Origin: Actinomycetota bacterium
GTDB lineage: Bacteria; Actinomycetota; Actinomycetes; Nanopelagicales; Nanopelagicaceae
Length of the DNA: 49,279 nucleotides
Direction of reading: 5' to 3'
Assembly: GCA_010031635.1 (NCBI GenBank)
Contig: RGZI01000003.1
Span: 1 to 49,279 of the forward strand
In this document: piece after piece, positions 30,838 through 39,041 of the stretch
Layout: each line of letters starts with the position of its first letter
Numbering within the stretch: position 1 is the first letter of the stretch
Position numbers and translations under genes: made by a program
The notes under the pieces: model-generated
What the model was told of the DNA's origin: nothing
The model's input: only the letters and a program-made list of their open reading frames with translations
The model's database searches: none

Positions 30838-31740
30838 ATGAAAGTTGTTGTCCGTGCCCCCGCAAAAATTAATTTGCAATTATCAGTTGGGCCACGCGGT
30901 GAAGATGGATTTCATGAATTAGCGACTGTCTTTCAAGCGATTTCGATCTATGATGAAATATCGATTGAGTCTGCTACTAAAGGAAGTGGAATTAACTTAT
31001 CTTTCACAGGAGATGGCACTGCTGGCTTACCAGTAGATGATAAAAATTTGGCATATCAAGCAACAAAGTTATTTGCTAAACATACAAAAATTGATTGTGA
31101 TATTAGAATTTCGATAAAAAAAGGAATTCCTGTTGCTGGAGGTATGGCCGGCGGAAGTGCAGATGCGGCCGGAACACTTATCGCACTAGATGCATTGTTT
31201 GAGACATCACTACGAAAAGATGAGTTATTTAATCTTGCAGCAAAACTTGGAAGTGATGTTCCTTTTTCATTGATGGGTGGCACAGCTATTGGTAGTGGCC
31301 GTGGAGATCAACTCACACCAGCATTATGTCGTGGTACTTTCCATTGGGTTTTAGCTTTTTCCTCTCAAGGGCTATCAACCCCCGCGGTCTATGCCGAATC
31401 CGATCGATTACGCCAATCGCTAGATATTAGAAAACCACGAGTTAGTGAAGAGTTGATGCACGCACTTAGTGGTGGAGATGCTATTGGATTAGGAAAAGCC
31501 TTAGTTAATGATTTGCAACCAGCAGCAATCTCTCTTCGCCCCGCTCTTAAGATGGCGATAGGTGCTGGAATTGAATGCAAAGCAATTGGCGCAATAGTTT
31601 CCGGATCTGGTCCAACCGTCGCATTCCTAGCGGTTGATGAAGAGAGTGCGATCGACTTAGCAGTAGCACTTTCTTCCACTGGCGCAGTTACAAAGATCAA
31701 CCGAGCCAGCAGCCCAGTGCACGGACCTAAAGTTATTTAG
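30838..31740 (+). CDS. ispE: 4-diphosphocytidyl-2-C-methyl-D-erythritol kinase
   Basis: APAKINLQLSVG, PVAGGMAGGSADAAGTL. Confidence 0.96.
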   Translation: MKVVVRAPAKINLQLSVGPRGEDGFHELATVFQAISIYDEISIESATKGSGINLSFTGDGTAGLPVDDKNLAYQATKLFAKHTKIDCDIRISIKKGIPVAGGMAGGSADAAGTLIALDALFETSLRKDELFNLAAKLGSDVPFSLMGGTAIGSGRGDQLTPALCRGTFHWVLAFSSQGLSTPAVYAESDRLRQSLDIRKPRVSEELMHALSGGDAIGLGKALVNDLQPAAISLRPALKMAIGAGIECKAIGAIVSGSGPTVAFLAVDEESAIDLAVALSSTGAVTKINRASSPVHGPKVI

Positions 31741-32861
31741 TAGATAGCCAGAGTGTGCTTGTCGATGAAATCCCAATCGTAATCAATGCCCAAACCGGGA
31801 CCTTTTGGGGCTTGAAGTAAGCCATTTTTGATCTCTAGCTTATTTTTTGTTCCAAAATCTAAAGGCTCAGTTGGATAGCAAAGTTCAAAAAATTGACAAT
31901 TTGAAATTGCCAGAGCTACGTGAAGTTGTACCATTTCGAGAGCATGATAAATCGTTGTATGTAATTCACATCGGACACCAAATGCTTCTGCCATATGTGC
32001 AGTTTTCATTACTGCGCTTATGCCACCTCGCCAAGAAACATCACTTCGGACAATATCAACAATGTCATTTGCGATATACATAGCAGTTGAATAATTTGCA
32101 CCTGCTAGAACTTCTGTCGCAATAATTGGAATATCTAATTTTTTGCGAAGTTTTCTTAATGAATTAAAATCAACATCAAGCACTGGTTCTTCTAGCCAAA
32201 GAAAATCTAATTTTTCAAGTTCGCGTCCAACTTTCAAAGCTTCTTCATAATCATGTCCAATTACCGGATCTGCCATTAATGGAAAATCTGGCCCGACAGC
32301 TGCTCTTACCGCTTTGTAAGCAGCGATATCCATTTCTACTTTTCCACCTTCGACCATTCCTGGTGGGTGCAATTTGTATCCTCTGTAGCCTTTTGCTTTT
32401 GCATCAAGTGATTCAGCAACGTACGCATCGACAGAAGGCAAAACTCCGGAACTTACGTAAACTGGAATTTCCTCACGGGCGGCACCGAGCATTTTGTAGA
32501 CTGGCAGTTCAGCAATTTTCCCTTTTATATCCCAGCAAGCATTGTCAAAAGGTGCGTAAGCGTAAATAGGGACGTGGTTCCACTTGCGATCAAAGTTTTC
32601 AAACTCTTTTAATGCTTTCTCAGTATCGCAAGGAGTGCGACCAAGGAAAAAGGGTTTAATCGCTGACATTGTCTTTCCAGCGATCGTTGCATCAAGTGCG
32701 CCAAATCCAAAAGAGGTTCCTTTAATTCCTTGTGAATCAGTCAAAGTAATAACAGTGAAATTCATGCCATCTGCAACACTCCAATTATCGTAAGTGTCTC
32801 GTTTTGCAGTTCTACAGGCACGAATTTCTACATCAGTAATAACTGAATCGAATTTCGCCAT
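31737..32861 (-). CDS. Enolase-superfamily (MR/MLE) dehydratase, tandem copy B
   Basis: YKLHPPG, LMADPV, WLEEPV, IIATEVLAGA, DVSWRGG, ELHTTIYHAL. Confidence 0.9.
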   Translation of the reverse strand: MAKFDSVITDVEIRACRTAKRDTYDNWSVADGMNFTVITLTDSQGIKGTSFGFGALDATIAGKTMSAIKPFFLGRTPCDTEKALKEFENFDRKWNHVPIYAYAPFDNACWDIKGKIAELPVYKMLGAAREEIPVYVSSGVLPSVDAYVAESLDAKAKGYRGYKLHPPGMVEGGKVEMDIAAYKAVRAAVGPDFPLMADPVIGHDYEEALKVGRELEKLDFLWLEEPVLDVDFNSLRKLRKKLDIPIIATEVLAGANYSTAMYIANDIVDIVRSDVSWRGGISAVMKTAHMAEAFGVRCELHTTIYHALEMVQLHVALAISNCQFFELCYPTEPLDFGTKNKLEIKNGLLQAPKGPGLGIDYDWDFIDKHTLAIY

Positions 32862-32863
32862 CT

Positions 32864-34000
32864 TTAGTAAATCTCGACAGTGTGCTTGTCAATGAAATCC
32901 CAGTCATATTCAATTCCTAGCCCAACTCCAGTTGGAGCTTGAACATAGCCATCTTTGATTACCAATCCATTTTTTAATCCAAAATTGAAGTCATCAAATG
33001 GATATAACGTTTCGAAGAATTGGCAATTTGATATTGCCAGCGAAGCATGGAGTTGAACCATCTCAAGACCATGATAAATAGTTGTATGCAATTCGCATCG
33101 AACACCAAAAGCTTCAGCAAGGTGTGCAGTTTTCATAACAGCTGTTAAGCCACCACGCCAAGAGACATCGGTCCTGACTATGTCCACAATATCTTCTTTA
33201 ATATAAAGCGCTGTTGAATATTGAGCACCTGCGATTACTTCAGTTCCACAGATTGGAATATCTAACTTCTCCCGCAATTTTCTAAGCGTATTAAAATTGA
33301 CATCCAGAACCGGCTCTTCCATCCAAAGATAATTTAATCGCTCTAGTTCACGGCCTACCTTTAACGCTTCTTCATAGTTATAAGCAATAACAGAATCTGC
33401 CATCAGATTAAAATCATCACCAACTGCTTTTCTGACTGCACGGTAGCAAGCAATATCTTCTTCTACAGTTCCGGGTGGGTGCAGTTTGTAACCTTTATAG
33501 CCTTTTGCTTTTGCAGATAAAGCCTCTGCAACATACTCATCTGGTCCTGGTAAAAACATAGAGCTGACATAAAGCGGAACTTCTTCGCGCGCAGCGCCAA
33601 GCATTTTATAAACTGGCATTTCAGCGATTTTGCCTTTTATATCCCAGCACGCATTATCAAAAGGTCCGTATGCATAAATTGGAACGTGATTCCATTTGCG
33701 ATCAAAATTTTCAAACTCTTTTAACGCTTTCTCAGTATCAAAAGGATTTCGACCAATAAAAAATGGCTTAATTGCTGACATTGCTTTACCAGCAATAGTT
33801 GCATCAAGTGCGCCAAAACCAAATGAAGTTCCAGTTACTCCATCAGCAGTTGTTAACGTCACGACTGTGAAATCTGGACGGTTGCCACCCGGCAATTTGA
33901 CTCCGCGTACTGCGTCAATCGATTCGCCTTTGTCACTGCCACGGCAGGCGCGGATCTCTACTTTTTCAATCACAGCGTCGCTTTTAGCGTTCTGACTCAC
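32864..34000 (-). CDS. Enolase-superfamily (MR/MLE) dehydratase, tandem copy A
   Basis: Full-length paralogue of 31737..32861, same motifs. Confidence 0.9.
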   Translation of the reverse strand: MSQNAKSDAVIEKVEIRACRGSDKGESIDAVRGVKLPGGNRPDFTVVTLTTADGVTGTSFGFGALDATIAGKAMSAIKPFFIGRNPFDTEKALKEFENFDRKWNHVPIYAYGPFDNACWDIKGKIAEMPVYKMLGAAREEVPLYVSSMFLPGPDEYVAEALSAKAKGYKGYKLHPPGTVEEDIACYRAVRKAVGDDFNLMADSVIAYNYEEALKVGRELERLNYLWMEEPVLDVNFNTLRKLREKLDIPICGTEVIAGAQYSTALYIKEDIVDIVRTDVSWRGGLTAVMKTAHLAEAFGVRCELHTTIYHGLEMVQLHASLAISNCQFFETLYPFDDFNFGLKNGLVIKDGYVQAPTGVGLGIEYDWDFIDKHTVEIY

Positions 34001-34081
34001 GGCTAGCCCCTTAATGAAAAATCGTTTTCCCAGAGGCTACAGCGCTAAAGGTGCAAATTCAATACTTATTTACTGGTGATC

Positions 34082-34117
34082 AACCTAGATCAAAGTTGAT
34101 CAACTCTGATCTAGGTT
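34082..34117. promoter_or_regulatory. 36-bp near-perfect palindrome, candidate operator
   Basis: AACCTAGATCA-A-AGTTGATCAACT-C-TGATCTAGGTT; one mismatched pair; upstream of the tandem enolase genes. Confidence 0.7.
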
Positions 34118-34597
34118 ATTGAGCACTACCCCCAAGAGATTTGCCAATGCCTTTTGCTGAGCTGAATCGAGTGAGTTAATTAACTCTCGCTCCCGCAAAA
34201 GCAGATCAGCCATAGATGCATCCACTGCTTTGATTCCAAGAGCGCTCAGTTTTACTAATGAGCCACGACCATCAGAGGGATCAGCGTTTCGAGAAAGAAA
34301 TCCAGCACCCTCTAATAAATCAAGTCGATGTGTGATTGTTCCACTTGATACCAACGTCTCATGCATTAATTGTCCCGGCGTTAATTGATAAGGCTTACCA
34401 GCACGGCGCAATGCCGCAAGTACATCAAATCCCCATGTTTCTAAACCATGGTGTGAAAAAGCATTCCTTCGCGCAATATCTAATTGACGTGCAACTCGGG
34501 TTATTCGACTTAAAATTTCAAGAGGTGCAACATCTAAATCAGGACGTTCGCGTTTCCATGCAGAAACAATTCGATCCACTTCATCACTCATGATCAC
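34100..34597 (-). CDS. MarR-family transcriptional regulator
   Basis: wHTH: LTPGQLMHETLVSSGTITHRLDLLEGAGFLSRNADPSDGRGSLVKLSALG. Confidence 0.92.
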   Translation of the reverse strand: MIMSDEVDRIVSAWKRERPDLDVAPLEILSRITRVARQLDIARRNAFSHHGLETWGFDVLAALRRAGKPYQLTPGQLMHETLVSSGTITHRLDLLEGAGFLSRNADPSDGRGSLVKLSALGIKAVDASMADLLLRERELINSLDSAQQKALANLLGVVLNNLDQS

Positions 34598-34603
34598 TCA
34601 TCA

Positions 34604-35248
34604 TCAATCATTATTTCTTCCTGCTGAATTTCGGGATAATTTAGGGTTAGATTCCAATCCAACTAATCCATTCCATGCAAGATTAACAATGTGTGCGGCG
34701 ACTTCTTCGCGAGTAAGTAACCGGGCATCAAGCCACCACTGACCAGTTAACGCGACCATACCGACGAGCATCTGTGCATACATTGGCGCCATTTGTGGAT
34801 CAAAGCCGCGCGCACCCAACTCAGCAACAAAAATATGCTCTACTTGTGATGCGACTTCACTTAACAAAGTTGCAAAAGATCCACTCTGTCCACCAACAGG
34901 AGAGTTCAAAACTAAAATTCGGAAACCATCACTACGAGTTTCAATGTAAGTTAAAAAAGCGAGCGCTGCATTTTCTGCTTTGACTCGCGGACTTCCCGTT
35001 AAAAGTGATTCTGAAATCAACTGCAGCAACGCCCGCATCTCGCGATCGACTACAACCGCATACAAGCCTTCTTTGCCCCCGAAATGTTCATAAATAAGTG
35101 GCTTAGATACACCGGCGCTGGCGGCGATCTCTTCGACACTGGTTCCTTCAATCCCTTTTTCGGCGAAAAGGGCGAGGCCAACTTCAATTAATTGAGCCCG
35201 TCTTTGGGCGCTGGTCATCCGGATTCTGGCTGGAATTGGGGCGCTCAC
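34604..35248 (-). CDS. TetR-family transcriptional regulator
   Basis: RRAQLIEVGLALFAEKGIEGTSVEEIAASAGVSKPLIYEHFGGKEGLY. Confidence 0.94.
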   Translation of the reverse strand: MSAPIPARIRMTSAQRRAQLIEVGLALFAEKGIEGTSVEEIAASAGVSKPLIYEHFGGKEGLYAVVVDREMRALLQLISESLLTGSPRVKAENAALAFLTYIETRSDGFRILVLNSPVGGQSGSFATLLSEVASQVEHIFVAELGARGFDPQMAPMYAQMLVGMVALTGQWWLDARLLTREEVAAHIVNLAWNGLVGLESNPKLSRNSAGRNND

Positions 35249-35305
35249 GAGAAAGAGGGTAGCGGTATGGTCGAAAGTGGCTAATTTTTGCGAGAGAATA
35301 CAGGT

Positions 35306-35377
35306 TCCGCCATTGTGTAGTGGCTAGCACATGGGCCTTTGAAGCCCAGGGTCCAGGATCGATACCTGGTGGCGGAG
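35306..35377 (+). tRNA. tRNA-Gln(TTG)
   Basis: Acceptor TCCGCCA/TGGCGGA, anticodon stem TGGGC/GCCCA with loop CTTTGAA, T-stem CCAGG/CCTGG; upstream of glmU as in other actinobacteria. Confidence 0.92.
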
Positions 35378-35452
35378 CTCTCTTCCCCGGCTAGACCTTA
35401 GGCTTAACCCAGTGCAGTAGTTTGAAGATCGAGGCAAGTAAGGGGGACCTTA

Positions 35453-37642
35453 ATGTCTGGAGTGTCTGGAGTGTCTGGTAAGTCTGGGACATCTGCCGGT
35501 CCAGTGATCTTTATTCTCGCTGCAGGTGAAGGCACGCGGATGCAATCTCAACTTCCCAAAGTTTTACATAAAGTTTTAGGCCGCACACTTATTGAGCATG
35601 TAATCGATGCGGCTAATGATTTAAACCCTAGCCAATTAGTAGTTGTTGTTGGTGCACATCGAGATTTAGTTGAAGAGGTGGTTAGCAAAGTTTCACCTGG
35701 TGCAAAAATCGTGGTTCAAGAAAAACGCGGTGGAACTGGCCATGCTGTTCGAATAGCGTTAGAAAATGTAAAAGTATCTGCAGAGACTCCCATATTGGTT
35801 TTAGCTGGTGATATTCCACTTATTACTTCAACAACTTTGCTATCACTATTAGATACGCATGTAGCAGAACAAAATTCGGCCACAGTTCTCACTGCAGAGA
35901 TAGATGACCCTGAAGGTTATGGACGAATTGTGCGAGATGGAAGTGATGGAATTCTAAGAATTGTAGAAGATCGAGATGCAACAGAGATAGAGCGCGAAAT
36001 AACTGAAATAAATTCCAGCGTTTACGTTTTCAATTCACATGATCTTGTTGATTCGTTGAGCAAAATTAATAATAAAAATGCCCAAGGTGAAGAGTATTTA
36101 ACTGATGCTATCGGAGTATTGCAATCGACAGGTAAGCGAGTAGAACCAGTTATTGTTGAAGATTTCATTGAAATTCTGGGAGTGAATGATCGTTTTCAAC
36201 TATCTGAGTGCACTGCATTATTACGCGATCGGATTAACCTACATTGGATGAAAAATGGCGTGACCATGATTGACCCAACAACTGTTTGGATTGACCCAAC
36301 TGTTTCATTATCGCAAGATGTAATTATTTATCCAGAAGTTGCGCTCGCCGGGAATACATCTATTGAAAGCGGAGTAACCATCGGAGCCCGAACTACCTTA
36401 ATTAATTGTGAAGTTAAAAGCGGTGCAAATATTCGCGACTCATATTGCGATGGAGCTCAAATTGGGGCTGAAGCTACGGTCGGACCATTTTCCTATTTGC
36501 GACCTGGAACTGTTTTAGAAAAGGGCGTAAAAGTTGGGGCTTATGTTGAGGTAAAGGAATCTCAAATCGGTGCCGGATCTAAAGTGCCACACCTTTCATA
36601 TATTGGAGACACCACAATTGGTGTTGGAACGAATATTGGCGCTGCAACCGTAACTGTGAATTATGACGGCGTAGAAAAGCATCAGACAGTGATCGGCGAT
36701 CATGTTCGAATTGGCAGTGACACGATGTTGGTTGCGCCACTTTCAATTGGCGATGGGGCTTACACGGCCGCAGGATCTGTAATTACTGAAGATGTTCCGG
36801 CGGGTTCAATGGGCGTTGGACGTGCGCGTCAACGTAATATCCTCGGGTGGGTGCTGCGCAAGCGCAGTGGAAGTGACAAACACATAATGGAACAATTGAT
36901 TATGGTTGATGCGCTAAAGCGTGCATCTGCAAAAAGAATTACGGTCGTTGCGCCTTTCTATGGTTACGCACGTCAAGACAAGAAGCACCGTGGACGCGAA
37001 CCAATCTCAGCTCGATTGATGGCAGATCTGTTTAAGACTGCTGGCGCTGATCGCTTAATGGTTGTTGATTTGCACACATCACAAATTCAAGGATTTTTTG
37101 ATGGGCCGGTTGATCATCTCTTTGCACTTCCTTTGCTGGCAAATTACGTCGGTAGCAAAGTTGATAGATCGCGATTGACAATAGTTTCACCAGATTCTGG
37201 CCGAGTTCGAGTGGCTGAACGTTGGAGCGATTTGCTAGGTGGCTGCCCTATTGCCTTTATCCATAAAACCCGTGACCCAAGAATTCCAAATGAATCATCA
37301 ACTGGAAGAGTTGTTGGTGACGTCAAAGGACAAACTTGCGTAGTAATCGATGACATGATCGACACGGCTGGAACAATCACTAAAGCAGTTGATGCACTTT
37401 TTGAAGATGGAGCAGCAGAAGTAATAATCGCAGCAACGCATGCGGTTATGTCAGGACCTGCGATTGAGCGTTTACGTAATTCGCGTGCCAGTGAAATCGT
37501 GATTACCGATACTCTGCCGATTGCAGATGAATGGAAATTTGATCGATTAACTGTGCTTTCAATCGCCCCACTTCTTGGTCGAGCAATTCGTGAGGTTTTT
37601 GAAGATGGATCGGTCACCAGCCTCTTTGATGGCCATTCCTAA
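35453..37642 (+). CDS. glmU-prs: GlmU (N-acetylglucosamine-1-P uridylyltransferase/acetyltransferase) fused in frame to ribose-phosphate pyrophosphokinase lacking its N-terminus
   Basis: GlmU: LAAGEGTRMQSQLPKVLH ... AGSMGVGRARQRNILGWVLRKRSGS; Prs from HIMEQLIMVDALKRAS, YARQDKKHRGREPISARL, VVIDDMIDTAGTI. Confidence 0.9.
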   Translation: MSGVSGVSGKSGTSAGPVIFILAAGEGTRMQSQLPKVLHKVLGRTLIEHVIDAANDLNPSQLVVVVGAHRDLVEEVVSKVSPGAKIVVQEKRGGTGHAVRIALENVKVSAETPILVLAGDIPLITSTTLLSLLDTHVAEQNSATVLTAEIDDPEGYGRIVRDGSDGILRIVEDRDATEIEREITEINSSVYVFNSHDLVDSLSKINNKNAQGEEYLTDAIGVLQSTGKRVEPVIVEDFIEILGVNDRFQLSECTALLRDRINLHWMKNGVTMIDPTTVWIDPTVSLSQDVIIYPEVALAGNTSIESGVTIGARTTLINCEVKSGANIRDSYCDGAQIGAEATVGPFSYLRPGTVLEKGVKVGAYVEVKESQIGAGSKVPHLSYIGDTTIGVGTNIGAATVTVNYDGVEKHQTVIGDHVRIGSDTMLVAPLSIGDGAYTAAGSVITEDVPAGSMGVGRARQRNILGWVLRKRSGSDKHIMEQLIMVDALKRASAKRITVVAPFYGYARQDKKHRGREPISARLMADLFKTAGADRLMVVDLHTSQIQGFFDGPVDHLFALPLLANYVGSKVDRSRLTIVSPDSGRVRVAERWSDLLGGCPIAFIHKTRDPRIPNESSTGRVVGDVKGQTCVVIDDMIDTAGTITKAVDALFEDGAAEVIIAATHAVMSGPAIERLRNSRASEIVITDTLPIADEWKFDRLTVLSIAPLLGRAIREVFEDGSVTSLFDGHS

Positions 37643-37730
37643 GTTCTTAAACCTTCACTAGGCAATCAGTTAGGTAGTGCCTGAACCGCAATTTCCATTT
37701 CCAACCATCTTTGGCTAACCTTCGCAGATA

Positions 37731-37790
37731 TTCCGGCGAGGGGGAAACCTCCCGTTATCGACGGGGCTTCGAAAGAAGTTCTCGCTGGGA
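37731..37790 (+). ncRNA. Candidate structured leader RNA of rplY
   Basis: Outer stem TTCCGGCGAG/CTCGCTGGGA enclosing hairpins CCCGT-TATCG-ACGGG and CTTC-GAAA-GAAG. Confidence 0.5.
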
Positions 37791-37818
37791 AAATTACCAG
37801 GAGTACCAGGAGGATGTA

Positions 37819-38448
37819 ATGGCTGAGATCAAAATCGCAGGTGCCCGCCGGACTGAATTCGGAAAAGGTGCATCTCGCCGAACCAGACGTGATGGATTAG
37901 TTCCAGCTGTTATTTACGGCCATGGTGAAAATCCAATCCACATCTCATTGCCAGCACGCGAACTTGGTGTCGCTCTCAAATCTTCAAACGTATTGCTAGA
38001 TATTGATCTTGGGGATCATGTTGAGTTAACACTTCCAAAATCGGTTGTTCGCCATGCGATCAAAGGAACTCTTGAGCACATCGATTTAATTATTGTTCGA
38101 CGCGGTGAGCGCGTAGTTGTTTCTGTTCCGGTTCACACATCAGGTGAGTACGACCGTGATGGAATTTTAGAACACAATCACAACTCGATTGAAGTTGAAA
38201 CTGAAGCAACATCAATTCCAAGCTTCTTAGAATTAGATATGACTGGATTGGAAGCCGGAAGTTCTCTACATGCATCTGATGTGAAACTTCCTGCTGGTGT
38301 AATCCTTATCAGTGATCCAAAGATGGTTGTTGTACATCTTTCTGTCCGCTCTGCTCAAGAAGAGCCTGTTGCAGTTGTTGCACCTGTTGAAGGTGCCGCC
38401 GTACCTGCTGATGGCGCTGCCCCAGCTGCTGAAGGCGCAAAGAGCTAA
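37819..38448 (+). CDS. rplY: 50S ribosomal protein L25/CTC
   Basis: RRTEFGKGASRRTRRDGLVPAVIYGHGENP; AGGAGG 5' of ATG 37819; Ala/Pro-rich C-terminus. Confidence 0.95.
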   Translation: MAEIKIAGARRTEFGKGASRRTRRDGLVPAVIYGHGENPIHISLPARELGVALKSSNVLLDIDLGDHVELTLPKSVVRHAIKGTLEHIDLIIVRRGERVVVSVPVHTSGEYDRDGILEHNHNSIEVETEATSIPSFLELDMTGLEAGSSLHASDVKLPAGVILISDPKMVVVHLSVRSAQEEPVAVVAPVEGAAVPADGAAPAAEGAKS

Positions 38449-38465
38449 TCCGCTAGCCTTCTTTC

Positions 38466-39041
38466 ATGAGTTGGCTTGTAGTAGGTCTTGGTAATCCCGG
38501 AAATGAATATTCGGCAACCCGTCACAACATCGGATTTCAGGTTGCTGATTATTTAGCTGAACAAGTTGCTGGAAAATTTAGCAAACATAAATCAAAAGCA
38601 GAAGTTTTAGAGGGCCGATTTGGCGTGGGCGTGGATGCTCCAAAAATTATTATTGCCAAGCCACAAACTTTTATGAATGATTCTGGGAAATCGGTAGTAG
38701 CACTTAGAAACTTTTATCAATTATCCAATTTGCAAATTATTGTTATTCACGATGAACTAGATATTGATTTTGCAAAGATCCGGGTCAAGCAAGGTGGTGG
38801 AGATAATGGACACAATGGGTTGAAAAGTTTGACCCAATCTCTTTCCGGACCAGATTACTTTCGAGTTCGAGTTGGAATTGGTAGACCAGTTGGGCATCTA
38901 GATGCGGCAGATTTTGTATTACAGGGCTTTAGTAATATTGAAAAAAAATCATTGCAAGATCTAATTATCAAAGCTGGCGATGCGGTCGAATCAGTTATGC
39001 GAAATGGGCTAGAGCGCACGCAACAAGATTTTAATGAGTAG
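38466..39041 (+). CDS. pth: Peptidyl-tRNA hydrolase
   Basis: LVVGLGNPGNEYSATRHNIGFQV, KPQTFMNDSGKSV, HDELDIDFAKIRVKQGGGDNGHNGLKS. Confidence 0.97.
   Translation: MSWLVVGLGNPGNEYSATRHNIGFQVADYLAEQVAGKFSKHKSKAEVLEGRFGVGVDAPKIIIAKPQTFMNDSGKSVVALRNFYQLSNLQIIVIHDELDIDFAKIRVKQGGGDNGHNGLKSLTQSLSGPDYFRVRVGIGRPVGHLDAADFVLQGFSNIEKKSLQDLIIKAGDAVESVMRNGLERTQQDFNE

Noticed and set aside
31737-35377. Enolase pair plus regulators next to a tRNA gene as an integrative island
   Set aside because: No integrase, att-like tRNA 3' duplication or transposase was seen; tRNA-Gln beside glmU is the normal actinobacterial arrangement.
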